Notes under the pieces: generated by a model
Databases searched by the model: none
Seen by the model: the letters and a program-made list of their open reading frames with translations, nothing else
Told to the model about the DNA's origin: nothing
Assembly (NCBI RefSeq): GCF_014529535.1
Contig: NW_023503442.1
Location: 310,001 to 374,000, forward strand
Length of the DNA: 64,000 nucleotides
Direction: 5' to 3'
DNA from: Bradysia coprophila
Taxonomy: Eukaryota > Arthropoda > Insecta > Diptera > Sciaridae
Made by a program: the position numbers and the translations under genes
Part shown: one piece after another, positions 1 through 11,540 of the stretch
Numbering within the stretch: position 1 is the stretch's first letter
Layout of the letters: each line of letters begins with the position of its first letter

Positions 1-1875
1 GTATGAAACACCTATTCGTATCAAACGAGCCGTCAGAACAGTCGGAGCGTTTGCTGCGACTGAGCCACGTACGAACCCGTACATCTATTGCGCACGTGAC
101 CCTAGTTCGTCCGTAGCACTACTCTTCCCGTAAACGTCGGTAAAGTAAAATTCTTATGAAATTTGTACGTCTTAAAAATTGCGCATAGCGCAATTACGAA
201 GCCCCGTACGATGTTCCTTTCAAACGTAACACAAATTTCAAATTGACCTACAATTTCCTCAGTCCTATATTAACCTATATTTACCTATAAATAAACAATT
301 TACTCATAAATATGCTAGTATATAGCTCAAAATAACTATCTATACCGTTATATAGTTCAATATACTACATATATCTATATATAGATATCCATATTTGGGA
401 TCCTTGAAACACCCCACACACGTAACCACTCACTTCCCACTGATCAGTGACTTTGTAAGTATCATTTTCACCGATTTATATTGAATTTACAAAAATCCAA
501 AATGGCGGTCGACGACCATTTTGTTCGGAGGTGCAAAGTAGTACGACTGCTTTACATTCGTTAGTACCTTTCAAACAAAAAAAATCATGAAATTTGGTCA
601 AATTTTACTCGAGATATTAACAAAAAACACCACCTTCACTCTACGGCCGAGTAGCCGGATATGAGCTCACTCCAAGGGACCTAGCTCACGCTCCGGTAAA
701 CCGAATTTCATTTTTTTCCCTGATTGGTACGGTCAATACCTATCTAATAAAGCAAAATCCATCAAAATCCGTTCAAATTTGGCCAACCTACAATCAAAAA
801 CGGCTTGCCGCCCTATGCCTAGTTCACACCAAGTGGTCTAACTCACGAGTCGGTCATCCAATTTCCATAAACTTTTTTTTGTCGATCGGTATTGTGAATA
901 CCTTTCATTTGACGTATCACTTACAAGTGTAGCCTTTAAATGGCCAGAGAAATCTTTGGAAAACGTTAAAGCACTTATGGGGCCCCAGCTCGGGAGGGGT
1001 CGACCCAAAATCGCCCATCTTCGAACTTAGCCTCACAATTTCAACTACCTTTCAGGGAAAAAAAAATTTGAAATAGGATTTGATTTACTCAAGATATCGA
1101 CGTGACAGACGGACAGACGGACAGACAAAATTTTTATTGCTGATTCGTCATCTATGAACATAGGCAAACACTTTGCCCTTACCGCCTGCTTCGAATTCCA
1201 TCAATTACACACGGCACCGTAATCCTATAAGCCCCTTCGTACTTCGTACGGTCAAAATTTACTCGAGATATTGACAAAATACTCCACGTTCACTGTACGG
1301 CCGAGTAGCCAGATAAGAGCTCACTCCAAGAGACCTAGCTCACGCTCCGGAGAACATAATTTCATAAACTTTTTTTCCCTGATTGGTACGGTCAATACCT
1401 ATCTAATTAAGCTAAAACAGACGAAATATGTTCCAATGTGGCCGACCTACAAGCAAAAACTGCTTGCCGCCCTGTGCCTGTTTCACACCAAGGGGTCTAA
1501 CTCACGAGTCGGTCATCCGATTTCCAAAAACTTTTTTTTTGTCGATTGGTATTGTAAATACCTTTTATTTGACGTATCACTGACAAGTGTAGTGCTTAAA
1601 TGTCTGGAGATATCTTCGAAAAACCGTAAAGCACTAATTAGGCCACAGCTCGGGAGGGGTCGATCCAAAATCACTCATCTTCGAACTTAGCCTGCCTTTT
1701 GACAATACCAAACGGGAAAAAAAAGAATTTTCAAAATCGGATGCGTTTTACTCAAGTTATCGTGCAGACAGACGGACAGACAGACGGACATTTCCCCTTA
1801 CTCAGGGAGTCCAATTCGACGTGTTACAAACGTATGCGTAAACCTATCAGACCCCAGTACTTCGTACGGGTCTAA
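1..1875 (+). repeat. CGTACG-family dispersed repeat, two abutting copies
   Basis: The stretch shares long blocks with sequence near 3.6-4.8, 17.0-18.9, 30.2-31.2, 47.8-48.3 and 57.8-59.7 kb. Shared blocks include the opening GAGCCGTCAGAACAGTCGG (25-45), a centre with (GACG/GACA)n runs (1080-1130, 1765-1790), and ends reading CTTCGTACTTCGTACGG (about 1232-1250) or CAGTACTTCGTACGGGTC (about 1855-1873). A second copy starts near 1251. No protein is supported: the 139-codon ORF at 1271-1690 is repeat sequence read in one frame. It is probably a non-autonomous mobile element of unknown class. Confidence 0.75.
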
Positions 1876-1982
1876 AAATAGGTGGTACGCAAGCGTTTTT
1901 GGGAGCTAGGGCTACAGGAAGTTTCCATACCAATCATCGGTGCATACAATTATAGACTGGTCGAGAGAGAATTAATAATCGT

Positions 1983-2447
1983 GTGGTGGATTCAACAAGC
2001 AACTCAACGTACATCCGTGGTGAATTAAAGGCTGGCTTCTTTTACGTAGAAATTTCCTGGGTGGAAGTTAAAAAGAATTCAAAGGTCATCATGGAGTTCA
2101 CACTAATATCAAGGGTAGCGTCAGCCGGTTCGGTTCGTCAAGGTCGTCAAGTAAGTTTTGGATTAAAAAAACAATCAGTCGACACAGTTGAAAATACCGA
2201 CACACCATGGTACAAGCATTCCAAGGAAATTGTGGTAAAATCAGCGCAAAGGATTGACTTAGGTATCTGGCATGTAGTCGAAGAAGAGAAACGAAGAATC
2301 AACCGGGGAGGACGCCCATTAACTGTAAATTCAATGATCGTACACGTGTACCGGCGAGTACTGAGTAATCATCTGCTAAATATTTCAATTCATCGATTAC
2401 CTACGAAAATATGCAACCACACATGGCGTAAAGGTGGAATGGATTGA
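1983..2447 (+). pseudogene. Unrecognised 154-codon ORF, possibly an LTR-element relic
   Basis: The frame is open for 154 codons and begins with GTG, so it is probably the remains of a longer frame; the first ATG lies about 37 codons in. The product is basic (for example KKNSKVIMEF, RQGRQVSFGLKKQ) with no motif I can name. Downstream are a hAT-type MITE, a purine run (2871-2880) and a possible LTR start. That order is typical for the 3' end of an LTR retrotransposon, which is the only reason for the guess. It could also be unrelated host sequence. Confidence 0.3.
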
Positions 2448-2548
2448 AATTTTGAGTCGTTTGCGAGACTAATTTGGATAAGTGAATTTAATCGACTTGA
2501 ATTCCTTAGAAAATTTTTGTATATTTTTTTGGTTAATTGAGTGTTTGG

Positions 2549-2796
2549 CTAAGAGTAATTATACCTAGAGAGGAAATTTCGAACAAAATTACGTAAAATA
2601 TGTGGTCCCAACATCAAATACGAAATGTTTATTGGTATATGTGTTTGCCCTCTTAATTAAGAGGGCAAATTGAACTATACAAAGCAAACGCATACATGTA
2701 TTGGTGTAAAATTATACGAAATTGTATCTTATACAAACTGATGTTGGGACCACATTTCGTCGTACCAATTTCCTCTCTAGGTATAATTACTCTAAG
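2549..2796. mobile_element. hAT-type MITE, 248 bp, with 8-bp target duplication
   Basis: Terminal inverted repeats read CTAAGAGTAATTATACC on the left and CTTAGAGTAATTATACC (reverse complement) on the right, and continue inward as TAGAGAGGAAATT. GTGTTTGG directly flanks both sides (2541-2548 and 2797-2804). An 8-bp duplication plus TIRs near TAGAG is the hAT signature. There is no coding capacity. Confidence 0.8.
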
Positions 2797-2870
2797 GTGT
2801 TTGGTGGATACAATTGTTTTGTATAAGTTTCGTTAATTTCAAACAGATTTCTCTATTAGTCGCTTTGCTG

Positions 2871-3056
2871 AAAGGGGAGTAATGTTGTGACCCGTAAACG
2901 AGGCTCACACATACACACATGTATCATATCAAGCGGCGTCATATTATGTAATGAGAAGTAGAGTTAGTCTACCACCGGTAATCGATCAGTTAACAAGCTC
3001 AAATAAATAGATCAAACAAATTACACCGATTCGTCTTTTATCATAATGCCAACAGC
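2871..3056 (+). other. Possible polypurine tract and LTR remnant
   Basis: A purine run AAAGGGGAGT (2871-2880) is followed a few bases later by TGTGACCCG and an AT-rich stretch with AATAAAT-like sequence (about 3003). This resembles the PPT/LTR start of an LTR retrotransposon. The matching 5' LTR is not visible in the window, so the call is weak. Confidence 0.25.
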
Positions 3057-3059
3057 ATT

Positions 3060-3362
3060 ATAGTTCCTAAATTTTGGGATGACAGCTGATTCCTCTGACA
3101 CTTCCTAACTTCCATCGGATTTTTTGATGGATTTTGGTTACTTTCGACATAAGTGAGGTGTTCCACGGTTGGTTCCTAACTTTTGGGATGACAGATGATT
3201 CCTATGGCACTACCTAACTTCCATTGGATTTTTCGATGGATTTTGGTTATTTTCGATAAAAGTGAGGTGTTCCAAGGCTGGTTACTAAATTTTGGGATGA
3301 CAGATGATTCCACTGGTACTTCCTAAGTTCCATTGGATTTTTTGATAGATTTGGGTTAAGTT
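3060..3362 (+). repeat. Tandem repeat, about 2.7 copies of a ~113-bp unit
   Basis: The unit contains TTTTGGGATGACAG, CTAACTTCCATTGGATTTTT and GTGAGGTGTTCCA in the same order in each copy, with scattered substitutions. A degenerate, shortened relative lies at about 25,712-25,800. No gene is visible. Confidence 0.7.
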
Positions 3363-3547
3363 ACATCCCGCGTTTTTTCATAAGTAAGTTCGGGGAGGGA
3401 AGTGCTATTCAAGTAAACAAGTTTTAGCAGAATCCCCTGAGCTGTTTCTGAGAACCAACATCAGCGCCAGCCAGGGCTTGTGAAACACTGAGGACTTAAG
3501 ACTACTGACATTGGAATTGATAGAGGGACAAATTCTACGACTTACAG

Positions 3548-4808
3548 TGTAAACATAGCTAACGCCGGCCCGTACGAAACACCTATTCGTATCAAAAGCC
3601 TTTAATGTGAAACTCTTCATTTCTCTTACTTCATTTTCTTCTCTGCTTAAAAACTATTCTTCCTTTTAAATCACTTACATTATCCACTCTTTGCCTTGTT
3701 ATCATATACAATTAAATTGCCGGAGGCAATATAGACAGCCCCGTACGAAGTCAAATTTCATAAATTCCTATTTAAACAGCTATATACCGCTATATTTACC
3801 TATATTTCACTGTAAATAAACATTTCACAGAGGAATATGCTATTATATAGCTCTATATGCCTGTATATAGCTCAACATAGCTGTATATAGGTATATATAG
3901 ATGTCCATATATGGAATTCCTGAAACCCCTCACACTTAACACATTATTTCCATGTTAACAGAAACTCTCTAAGCATCATTTTTCCCACTTTATATCACTT
4001 TTAATAAAATCCAATATGGCCGCCGGCAGCCATTTTGTTAGGAAACCGAAGATAGTACCGACGCTTTACATTCGTTAATACCTTTCAAACAAAAAAAAAT
4101 ATCATGAAATTCGGTCAAAATTTACTCGAGATATTGACAAAATACTCCACGTTCACTGTACGGCCGAGTAGCCAGATAAGAGCTCACTCCAAGAGACCTA
4201 GCTCACGCTCCGGAGAACATAATTTCATAAACTTTTTTTTCCCTGATTGGTACGGTCAATACCTATCTAATAAAGCTAAAACAAACGAAATATGTTCAAA
4301 TTTGGCCGACCTACAAGCAAAAACTGCTTGCCGCCCTGTGCCTGTTTCACACCAAGGGGTCTAACTCACAAGTCGGTCATCCGATTTTCATAAACGTTTT
4401 TTTTGTCGATCGGTATTGTAAATATCTTTCATTCGATGTATCATTTACGAGTATAGCGTTTAAATGTCCGGAGATATCTTCGAAAAACCGTAAAGCACTT
4501 ATTGGGCCCCAGCTCAGGAGGGGTCGATCCAAAATCACTCATCTTCGAACTTAGCCTGTCTTTTGACATTACCAAACGGGGAAAAAAAGAATTTTCAAAA
4601 TCGGATGCGTTTTACTCAAGTTATCGTACAGACAGACAGACGGACGGACGGACGGACGGACAGACGGACATTTTTTTTCTTGCTGATTTGGCATCTCTGG
4701 ACAACCACAATAGGTTTCCCCTTACTCTTACCCTTGGGAGTCCAATTCGACGTGTTACAAACGTATGCGTAAATCTATAAGACCCCAGTACTTCGTACGG
4801 GTCTAAAA
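3548..4808 (+). repeat. CGTACG-family dispersed repeat copy
   Basis: It opens with CCCGTACGAAACACCTATTC and ends with CAGTACTTCGTACGGGTC. The internal blocks match the copies at 57.8-58.2 kb (first half) and 1.25-1.87 kb (second half), including a GACGGACG-type microsatellite at 4,630-4,672. A short AT-rich section of repeated TATAGCT motifs lies at 3,780-3,910. ORFs inside are repeat shadows. Confidence 0.7.
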
Positions 4809-4848
4809 ATTGTTGGTCTCGACATTTTCTTCATAGAGCAATAGCTGT

Positions 4849-5145
4849 ATGAAAATTGAAGATGTTGAGAATCAACTGCAAGAAATGCGAAAAGCTCTAA
4901 CGACATTGAGATCGACAACTGCATCTAATGTGAAAGAAGCAGCACAACTGAAAAAATCCAATAGACGTGAAAGCAACGGTAATCTGGATGAAATTATTCT
5001 GCAAAACAAAACAATAATCGAGACCAAAAATGAGTAGCTTCGAGAACAACTTAAGTCGTTGAAACCAGACCATATAACTGCAAATAAGGCAGCGGCTACG
5101 AAACGCAGGAATGATCTTCAGCAAAAGAAAGGAAGAGGCACGTAG
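4849..5145 (+). pseudogene. Broken coiled-coil ORF
   Basis: A 62-codon frame is rich in E, K, Q and L at heptad-like spacing (VENQLQEMRKALTTLRST), followed by a TAG stop. The same frame then continues as REQLKSLKPDHITANKAAA to about 5,145. A coiled coil with one in-frame stop is typical of decayed LINE ORF1 or host coiled-coil sequence. No family can be named. Confidence 0.35.
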
Positions 5146-5482
5146 GACTACAGACGTGTATACGGGCGATCTGCAGTGTGTAAGCAATAATCTGGAGTAA
5201 AACTCAATAAGGTGCACCCTATCATAGTTAAAGTTAGTGCAAAACGTGCAAAACCAAAGAGTACCAGCCCATAATAATCGACAAAGTTCAATATTAAGTT
5301 TGTCTCGGAAAAAGGCAAAATACCGCTGAGATTTGTATAAAAATCTATCCAAATGGCGGCCATCATAATACCGACAAGGTAATTGTTTAAATAAATAGAA
5401 AAAATGCTCATTTGCCGAGAGGCTCTCTGGGTTTACATACAGTAAACTTTCTCATAGTTTATGCACAACAAACTCTCACACA

Positions 5483-5956
5483 GTGGTTTTGCCGAAAGGT
5501 TCATTATGTTACTCTAACTCTCTTAACAGGATATTTCTGAGGCGCGAAATATTTCGTTCTCTCACAGAATACAACATAGAACAGATCTATTCAGTGTTCA
5601 ACCTTCAACAAAGCAGCTCGTTGCTAGTGCGGTACAATTATTGTAAAATCAGTTTGACACACGAACAGCCACTTAACCATCAAATAATTGGACATCTTCA
5701 AGCTGGTACAGCTCTGGCTTGTTTAAGAAAGGTAAGAAATAAATTTACGAACATAATGTGCTCTACGGAAAAAAACTTTTCTGTGTACAACGGCAGCATC
5801 TAACACAATAAGCCACGTGTCATACACTAAGCAAAGTATAAACTGTTTCAGGCAATTAGGACAGAACCACTTCACCAGTATAAGGATAATATCGTCAAAC
5901 TGCAATTTGCGGATTCACATCCGGCAACATTTCCCACCGTTCTTCACTGCACATAG
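5483..5956 (+). CDS. Possible two-exon gene fragment, unknown function
   Basis: A frame from 5,483 (GTG, no clear ATG) runs to AAG|GTAAGAAAT at 5,731/5,732, a strong donor. A TTTCAG acceptor at 5,851 restores the same phase and adds 34 codons (AIRTEPLHQYKDNIVKLQFA...) to a TAG at 5,954-5,956. The 120-bp intron and phase agreement suggest a real spliced sequence. The product has no motif I recognise. It lies just upstream of the LINE ORF1 start at 6,021, so it could also be part of that element's 5' region. Start and upstream exons are unresolved. Confidence 0.35.
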
Positions 5957-6020
5957 CTTCACTCCGGAAGGTCCCCCAATTCAACCACAGTTCAAGGTGC
6001 ATACCCCACCGGTAGCCAAA

Positions 6021-7391
6021 ATGTCTCACTCGTATCCAACATCAAACTCAGAGGGGGCCATTCACAAATTACGCACGCTCTTAAGGGTCAAACCCCCCGA
6101 CAAAAGCGTACGCTTCATACATTTTTGAAATTTTCTCCATACATTTTCGCGTGCAAGGGGGGACGGGGGGGTCTGAAATTTCGAATTTGGTGCGTGCGTA
6201 ATTTGTGAATGGCCCCAGAGGATTATTTGTTGCAGGAAACCGGAATACCTGCTGAACTCATAGACATTGATGAGGATTTTGACGAAACCCTAAATCTGAC
6301 GGTCACGGATGAGTATATAGCGGATATAAGTGTCATCGCAGCAAACCTGGAAATTGAAAGCACCCCGAAGGATTTTACGAAAGAGGATAGAGCAGTTACA
6401 AGTGTCATCGCAGCTGTAAGCACCCCTCCGCTGGAGTCTACTAGTGATAATTGTGAAGCCAACGTGGTCATAACCACTCACTCAGCAGGCCAGAAACCGC
6501 GAAGCAAGCGAGGACGGACCGTCTGAAAGTGATACACCCGCAAAACCTCCAGCGAAGAAACTGAAGAGAACAATGGCTCCACTGGAAGAGCAAATCGATC
6601 AAAAGGACCAAATGGTGAAACACTTAGTAAGACTGATACCAGACATGGAGGATATCTCTAAAAATTTTGGAACGTAGCGTTAAGAAAGCAATCCGAGAGG
6701 TGAAAGACGCCAAGATCAAATATAATTTTTGCCAACCCGAAAGAGGCAGATTTAAATGTGTCTGTCCGACCGAAAAAGCCAAAGCGTTCGCCATGAACAT
6801 TGTTCCATTACTCAAGGACCTCTGGAAAGATTCAAAAATCAAATCAGTCGATTTTGGTCCAATTCCAAAGATGATCAAAGCATCAATCACTTTCAAAGAT
6901 CCGGTTCCCGAAATGTTGGATGTCTTCGAAGACATCGACCTGAAAAATGATACCATCGACACGAATGATTAAAGGCAAGAGACAGACCATCGTATTCATC
7001 GGGGTAGACGAAAAGTCCGAAGCGGAGTTGAAAGCCATTGGTTCCAGACCATATTTCGACAGCGGCCGCATAAAAATCAATTTTGAACAAAGAATACAGT
7101 GCCACAACCGAGAAGGTTGCCTCGCCTTCTCGCCTATGCAATCTCGAAAAATATTTCCGCAAATTAGTTCGGCCCTCAGCCACTCCCACATTTTCCATTC
7201 TTATAGCCACATTGGCTTTGATTATAAAACCCCGTCTGGGTCTATGGCCTACGGGCATTAGAGTTAAGAATTTCTCTTCCAATAAACACTTGAACATTCA
7301 CTTCAAAGCTTTTGATCTTTCATCGCTACAAGATAAGTTCGTTTATGGGATCATATCTCCAACTAAATACTACGCAAAAATACCAAAATAG
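6021..7391 (+). pseudogene. Non-LTR retrotransposon ORF1 relic, MITE-disrupted and frameshifted
   Basis: The frame starts at ATG 6,021 (MSHSYPTSNS), is split by a 163-bp MITE, and resumes as an acidic region (ELIDIDEDFDETLNL) to a stop at 6,526. Further pieces in shifted frames follow: SVKKAIREVKDAKIKYNFC near 6,675 and a segment with KRQTIVFIGVDEKSEAELKA near 6,975. Several frameshifts and stops make it a pseudogene. Position directly before an apurinic-type endonuclease ORF identifies it as ORF1 of the same LINE. No zinc knuckles are obvious. Confidence 0.55.
6054..6216. mobile_element. MITE with GGGGCCATTCACAAATTACG termini
   Basis: The 163-bp insert begins GGGGCCATTCACAAATTACG and ends with its reverse complement. 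AGAG flanks both sides (6,050-6,053 and 6,217-6,220). Removing the insert and one AGAG joins NSE to DYLLQETG in one frame, which supports the boundaries. A similar end, without a clear partner, occurs at about 29,790-29,821. The superfamily is not certain. Confidence 0.75.
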
Positions 7392-7514
7392 CTCTCTATA
7401 CCATTGTGAGGATAGGTAAGTGTGACCATGAGGTAGATACTATAGGATCACTTAGTGCGGACAAAGAATTCATAGCCAAAGCAGCTTCTCGCAACGGTAA
7501 ACTCTACAATATAA

Positions 7515-8611
7515 ATGGATAAAGAGCCGGAATTTTTCCAAATTAATTTGCATAAATCATATGCTCCGACCACAGAACTGAATGATAGGCTAAGGCACAG
7601 GAACTCATTCATTGTATTTATCCAAGAACCGCCGACAAGATCAGGCAATATCAAAGGCTTAAATAGGAAAAAAGGTCACATAATACATGCTAGCAATAGC
7701 ATTAAGATTAGGGCAGCTATATATTGCTCCAAAAATATTACACTCTATCCGCTATACCAAATTAGTACAGGCGACCTCGCCGTAGCAATGATTACCATCA
7801 AAAAAGATGGCAGTGACAAGTAATAAGCTCTGGCTATTTTCCTTACGACCCAGCTGACAATCCACCAAGCTCTGAATTTATTGAGCTATATGAATACTGT
7901 AAAGTCAATAATCTACCACTGCTAACAGGTATAGACAGCAATGCACACCACTTGGCTTGGGGTAGCACGAACAAAAATATTAGGGGAGAAAGCTTATTTG
8001 ATTCCATCTTAACGACAAATCTAAACATTCTGAACGTAGGTAATAAAGCGACTTTTAAGAATAAATTAAAAAGGGAGGTCCTAGACATTACACTGTGCTC
8101 GCAAGATATTGCACCTTGTATCAGTGACTGGTCAGTCAGTGACTACATTCAAACATCAGACCACGAATGTATAACCTATAAATTAGGACTAGTTAACCTT
8201 CCCCAAATTTTATTTAGAAACCCTGCCTCCACCAATTGGCAACTCTATACACAATTAGTAGAAGATAAAGTTATTAGTACAATAACAGATTTTCCGAAAA
8301 GCGATTTAGAAATAGAAAAAGCGTGCCCCACTCGCAAGCATAAAGCAGGTAATTCTGTACCGTATTACACAAATGAGGATAGAAAGCAAACAAAGATTGT
8401 TCGCAGGAACTTCAATCAATGCAAGAGATCAGGGATATGGACTAGCTACTATGAGGAACTCAGAAAATACAATAAAATTCTTAGATTGAGAGAAAGAATC
8501 GGTTGGAGGAATCAATGCAGTGAAATAAATAGCGTCCACGACTCAGCAAAAATGTTTAAGGTTCTATCAAAAAATCCCACTCAATCTGTGAGGTCTCTAC
8601 TGTTACCCTAG
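7515..8611 (+). pseudogene. LINE ORF2, apurinic-like endonuclease domain, one frameshift
   Basis: From ATG 7,515 the frame carries the endonuclease signature in order: FFQINLHKS (catalytic N), VFIQEP (catalytic E), then after a frameshift near 7,823 LLTGIDSNAHHLAWGS (D, N, H), RGESLFDSI, EVLDITLCS, ISDWSVSDY and TSDHECITY (terminal SDH). This is the endonuclease of non-LTR elements with an RNase H domain (I/R1/LOA/jockey-like). Part of the linker follows (SKNPTQSVRSLLL). The N-terminal half of the RT is missing; later RT and RNase H parts lie at 13.1-14.9 kb. Frameshift and truncation mean it is not functional. Confidence 0.8.
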
Positions 8612-8631
8612 GGGGCACGGCCTATTTTCGA

Positions 8632-8765
8632 TAATTTTTTCGATAATTTTTGAGAATTTTGATAATTTTTCGATAATTTCGATAATTTTTTGATAATTTT
8701 CGAGAATTTCGATAATTTTTGAAAAGTTAAATAATTTTTTGATAATTTTCGATAATTTTATTTCG
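8632..8765. repeat. Reiterated TCGATAATTTT block (left edge)
   Basis: About ten degenerate copies of (T)TCGATAATTTT or GAGAATTTT lie in direct orientation. The minus-strand ORF across it (FSKIIEILENYQKIIEII...) is a low-complexity artefact. The same motif reappears at 12,991-13,085. Confidence 0.7.
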
Positions 8766-8889
8766 ACGAAAAAACAGGTAGTCTCATCATGTCCGGAGCG
8801 ATAGCGGAGGACTTGACGCAGTCTAACTTCCAAAAAAAGAACGAAGAAAATTTTTTGAGACGCGGCAACTATATATAGGCGAGAATTTA

Positions 8890-9770
8890 AGTTTCTTTCC
8901 TTTGACCTGTATCACCACAAATCCTATTCTATCTTATTCGCGCTTCAAATACGAGCAAAACGAGCTATCACTCGACTATGTAACTTTAAAATTGCCGGAG
9001 ATACATCGTTTTGAAGTTGGTCATTTTGATAGAAAATGCACCAAATTAACGTTTTCCAAACAATCAAAATCTTTCAACTTACTCTGTATGTTTCTATCTG
9101 TCTATCTGTCTATCTATCGACGGTCGATCTCGGAAACTAGTCAGCCAATCTCCATGAAATTTTGCAGGAACCTCAGGGTGGGCATAAAAATGAAAATGTG
9201 ATACGCCATTACCCCAGGAAAAACCAGAATTTTGTTTTATTGGCCTCGAAGTGGTTTCTGAGTGAGGTTTTCGAGGGTCGGGAACGCGTTTTCGGTTGTA
9301 GCTTAGCTGTATTGAAACCTGCAGAGGCGTGTGACCCATCAAATGAAAGGTATTCGTAACACGATTCGAACAAAAAAATAATTTAAAAAATCGGGGCAGA
9401 TTCGTTTGAGCTAGAGTGATTAGAGTGACCAAATTTTGAGCTACTCGAGCGTAGGATGAAAGGACTAATATTTTTTGGGTTATGAGAGATAGAGAATTAC
9501 TTTCTTCGGCAAAGTCTCAGAGTTTTACGAGTAGAAAAGAGGGGCATATGTGAAAAATGTCGAAAGTTGGAAATGGGTGTGTCAATTGGGGTTTTGGAGA
9601 TATTTTTTGAATGGTGGCAGATAGAGAATTACTTTCGTCAAATTTTCTGAATTTCGTCAGATTTTGGAATTTCGTCAAATTTCGTCAAATTTTCGATTTT
9701 CGTAAAATTTTTGAATTAAAACTGTAAACTGTTATAAAAAGCAGTGTTGACTAAACTTCTAAAACGACTG
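8890..9770. other. Gene-free stretch with dispersed-repeat-like sequence
   Basis: It contains a (CTGT/CTAT)n run (9,085-9,118) and sentence-like AT-rich text such as CGAGATAC, TTGAAAGTTGG and GACCCATCAAATGAAAGG, similar in style to the CGTACG family. At 9,640-9,710 a TTTCGTCAAATTT motif repeats. No coding region is supported. Confidence 0.4.
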
Positions 9771-9774
9771 ATAT

Positions 9775-10288
9775 ACCAACAAAAATCTCTTCGAGAAAAG
9801 TGTGACGCAGTCTTTGAAATACAATTTCTAAAATGAATGATATCGCTAGAGTTGACGCTTTCAGCTTCGTTACGCAAAAATTAAATTTTACAGCCAATTA
9901 GTTCAAACAAGCTAGCTTAGGTTTTCTCATCATCTGCCAAATAATTTTTACAAAAAAAATTTAGACTGGAAACAACCAAAATTTTACCAAAAAAATCTGC
10001 GTCGCAAAGTGGCAGATAAATTTTCTTGCTGGTCTGTTCCTGAACATCTGCCACTTTGCGACGCAGATTTTTTTGGTAAAATTTTGGTTGTTTCCAGTCT
10101 AAATTTTTTTTGTAAAAATTATTTGGCAGATGATGAGAAAACCTAAGCTAGCTTGTTTGAACTAATTGGCTGTAAAATTTAATTTTTGCGTAACGAAGCT
10201 GAAAGCGTCAACTCTAGCGATATCATTCATTTTAGAAATTGTATTTCAAAGACTGCGTCACACTTTTCTCGAAGAGATTTTTGTTGGT
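9775..10288. repeat. Perfect 243-bp inverted repeat with 28-bp loop
   Basis: Arms 9,775-10,017 and 10,046-10,288 have equal length and by eye show no mismatch. They run from ACCAACAAAAATCTC at the outer end to GCAAAGTGGCAGAT at the inner end. The loop is 10,018-10,045. Transcription in either direction would give a long hairpin RNA. It may be a young foldback element; no clear target duplication flanks it. It lies just 3' of the minus-strand zinc-finger ORF. Confidence 0.85.
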
Positions 10289-10422
10289 TAAAAACAATAG
10301 TAGGTAATCAAGGTTTCATCATCGGACTAAATAATTTTTACCAGTACATCAAATAAGATTCAAATATTCAACCAAACTCGGAAAATTATAAGAAAAGAGA
10401 TGAATGAATCTCGACGTAGATT

Positions 10423-11498
10423 TTAGCTGTTTCGTGTTCGCTTATTGATCGGAAAATCAGTTGAATAATTGACTGCAGCCTTCCTTTTGCGACCTCCTCG
10501 CCGGTATTCGTTCGAGTCATTTCGATCGTCCTCGTTCCGATGGAAAATGGAGTTGTTTTGTTCCCCATCACAACGACTTGCTTCCAGATTGCTATCATCA
10601 TTGTTAGATGAACTGTCTTGATCGGGCGGTGAGGTAGCTTCTGTGGTGGATTGATCATTTTCTTGTTCTTCATCGGGCGAAAAACAATCCTCGTTCTCAC
10701 TTTCATGAGAGGAGGTAGCATCATCATTGTCGGACTGGTCGTATTCAGGAATTTCAGAGTGGGCCTCTTTCAAGTGTGCAGAAAGAGTGGAGAAGCGCCA
10801 CCTGTAACCGCTAAAACGAACACCTTTTTTACGTTTCGCTTTATACGGACTCTTGTATCGTTGCCATGTGACTCGGAAGTTTTTGTCGCAGTCAGGATGC
10901 GGACAATTCAAAACGACCGAAACGGAATTACCATCTCGTGTTTCATAGCTCCCCGTTACCACTTGAAAGATCAGTTACCCTTCAGGAATCTGCAAAATAT
11001 ATAAGACTGCTTTGTGACAAAACCTAATTTTATTATTGTGACTAAAATAAGTCTGCTACCTGTAAAGTGGCATGATTTCTCATCCAAGAAACCACCGAAC
11101 GCTGCAACTCAGCAAAATGTTGTCTTTTGGCATCTGAAGCTGATTTTACATTTTGTTGTGAATTGGAGCCCTTGTCGTCATTTGATAGTACGTTTGCACA
11201 AGCGTCCGAAATCAATTTGAGGATAATTCTTTGTCCGCTCGAAAATTTGAATTTACGTTCCCAAATAGTCGTCGAGCACTCGCTGGTCGGGAATCATAGC
11301 TTTCTCTAGCTCAGTTCTTACGAATTCTTCGATGTCGGCAATACATTCATCATTCAATTTAGAAAAAACAGACGCTGAGTCAATATCACGATGAATTAAA
11401 ATTAGTCGTAAGCACTGCGGTATTTTTGTCTTGATTCGTATTTCTATTTCTTTAAAGAATTCTTCGCCACTTAGTGATTCCAAATTTACTGTACTCAT
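10423..11498 (-). pseudogene. Decayed gene: N-terminal helical domain plus C2H2-like zinc finger and acidic tail
   Basis: Reading begins at ATG 11,498 (MSTVNLESLSGEEFFKEIEI) and stops after 81 codons. A one-base frame change near 11,255 continues it as RKFKFSSGQRIILKLISDAC to CAG|GTAGCAG at about 11,062, a good donor. The next exon (about 10,965-10,423) has a C-x4-C...H-x4-H finger (CPHPDC ... LSAHLKEAHSE), a long acidic S/D/E/N region and a basic end (RRGGRKRKAAVN). Acceptors upstream do not restore the phase cleanly, so I call it a pseudogene. No family is recognised; TE-borne origin is plausible. The 57-bp array starts 42 bp upstream of the ATG. Confidence 0.5.
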
Positions 11499-11540
11499 TT
11501 TTACAAAATCTCAAATTTAATCTCTGGATCAAAACTTGTT

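Noticed and set aside
2883..3056. Confident LTR call
   Set aside because: Only one copy is visible and its 3' boundary is unclear; reported at low confidence only.
8603..8833. 76-codon minus-strand ORF rich in I, E and K
   Set aside because: Artefact of the TCGATAATTTT array.
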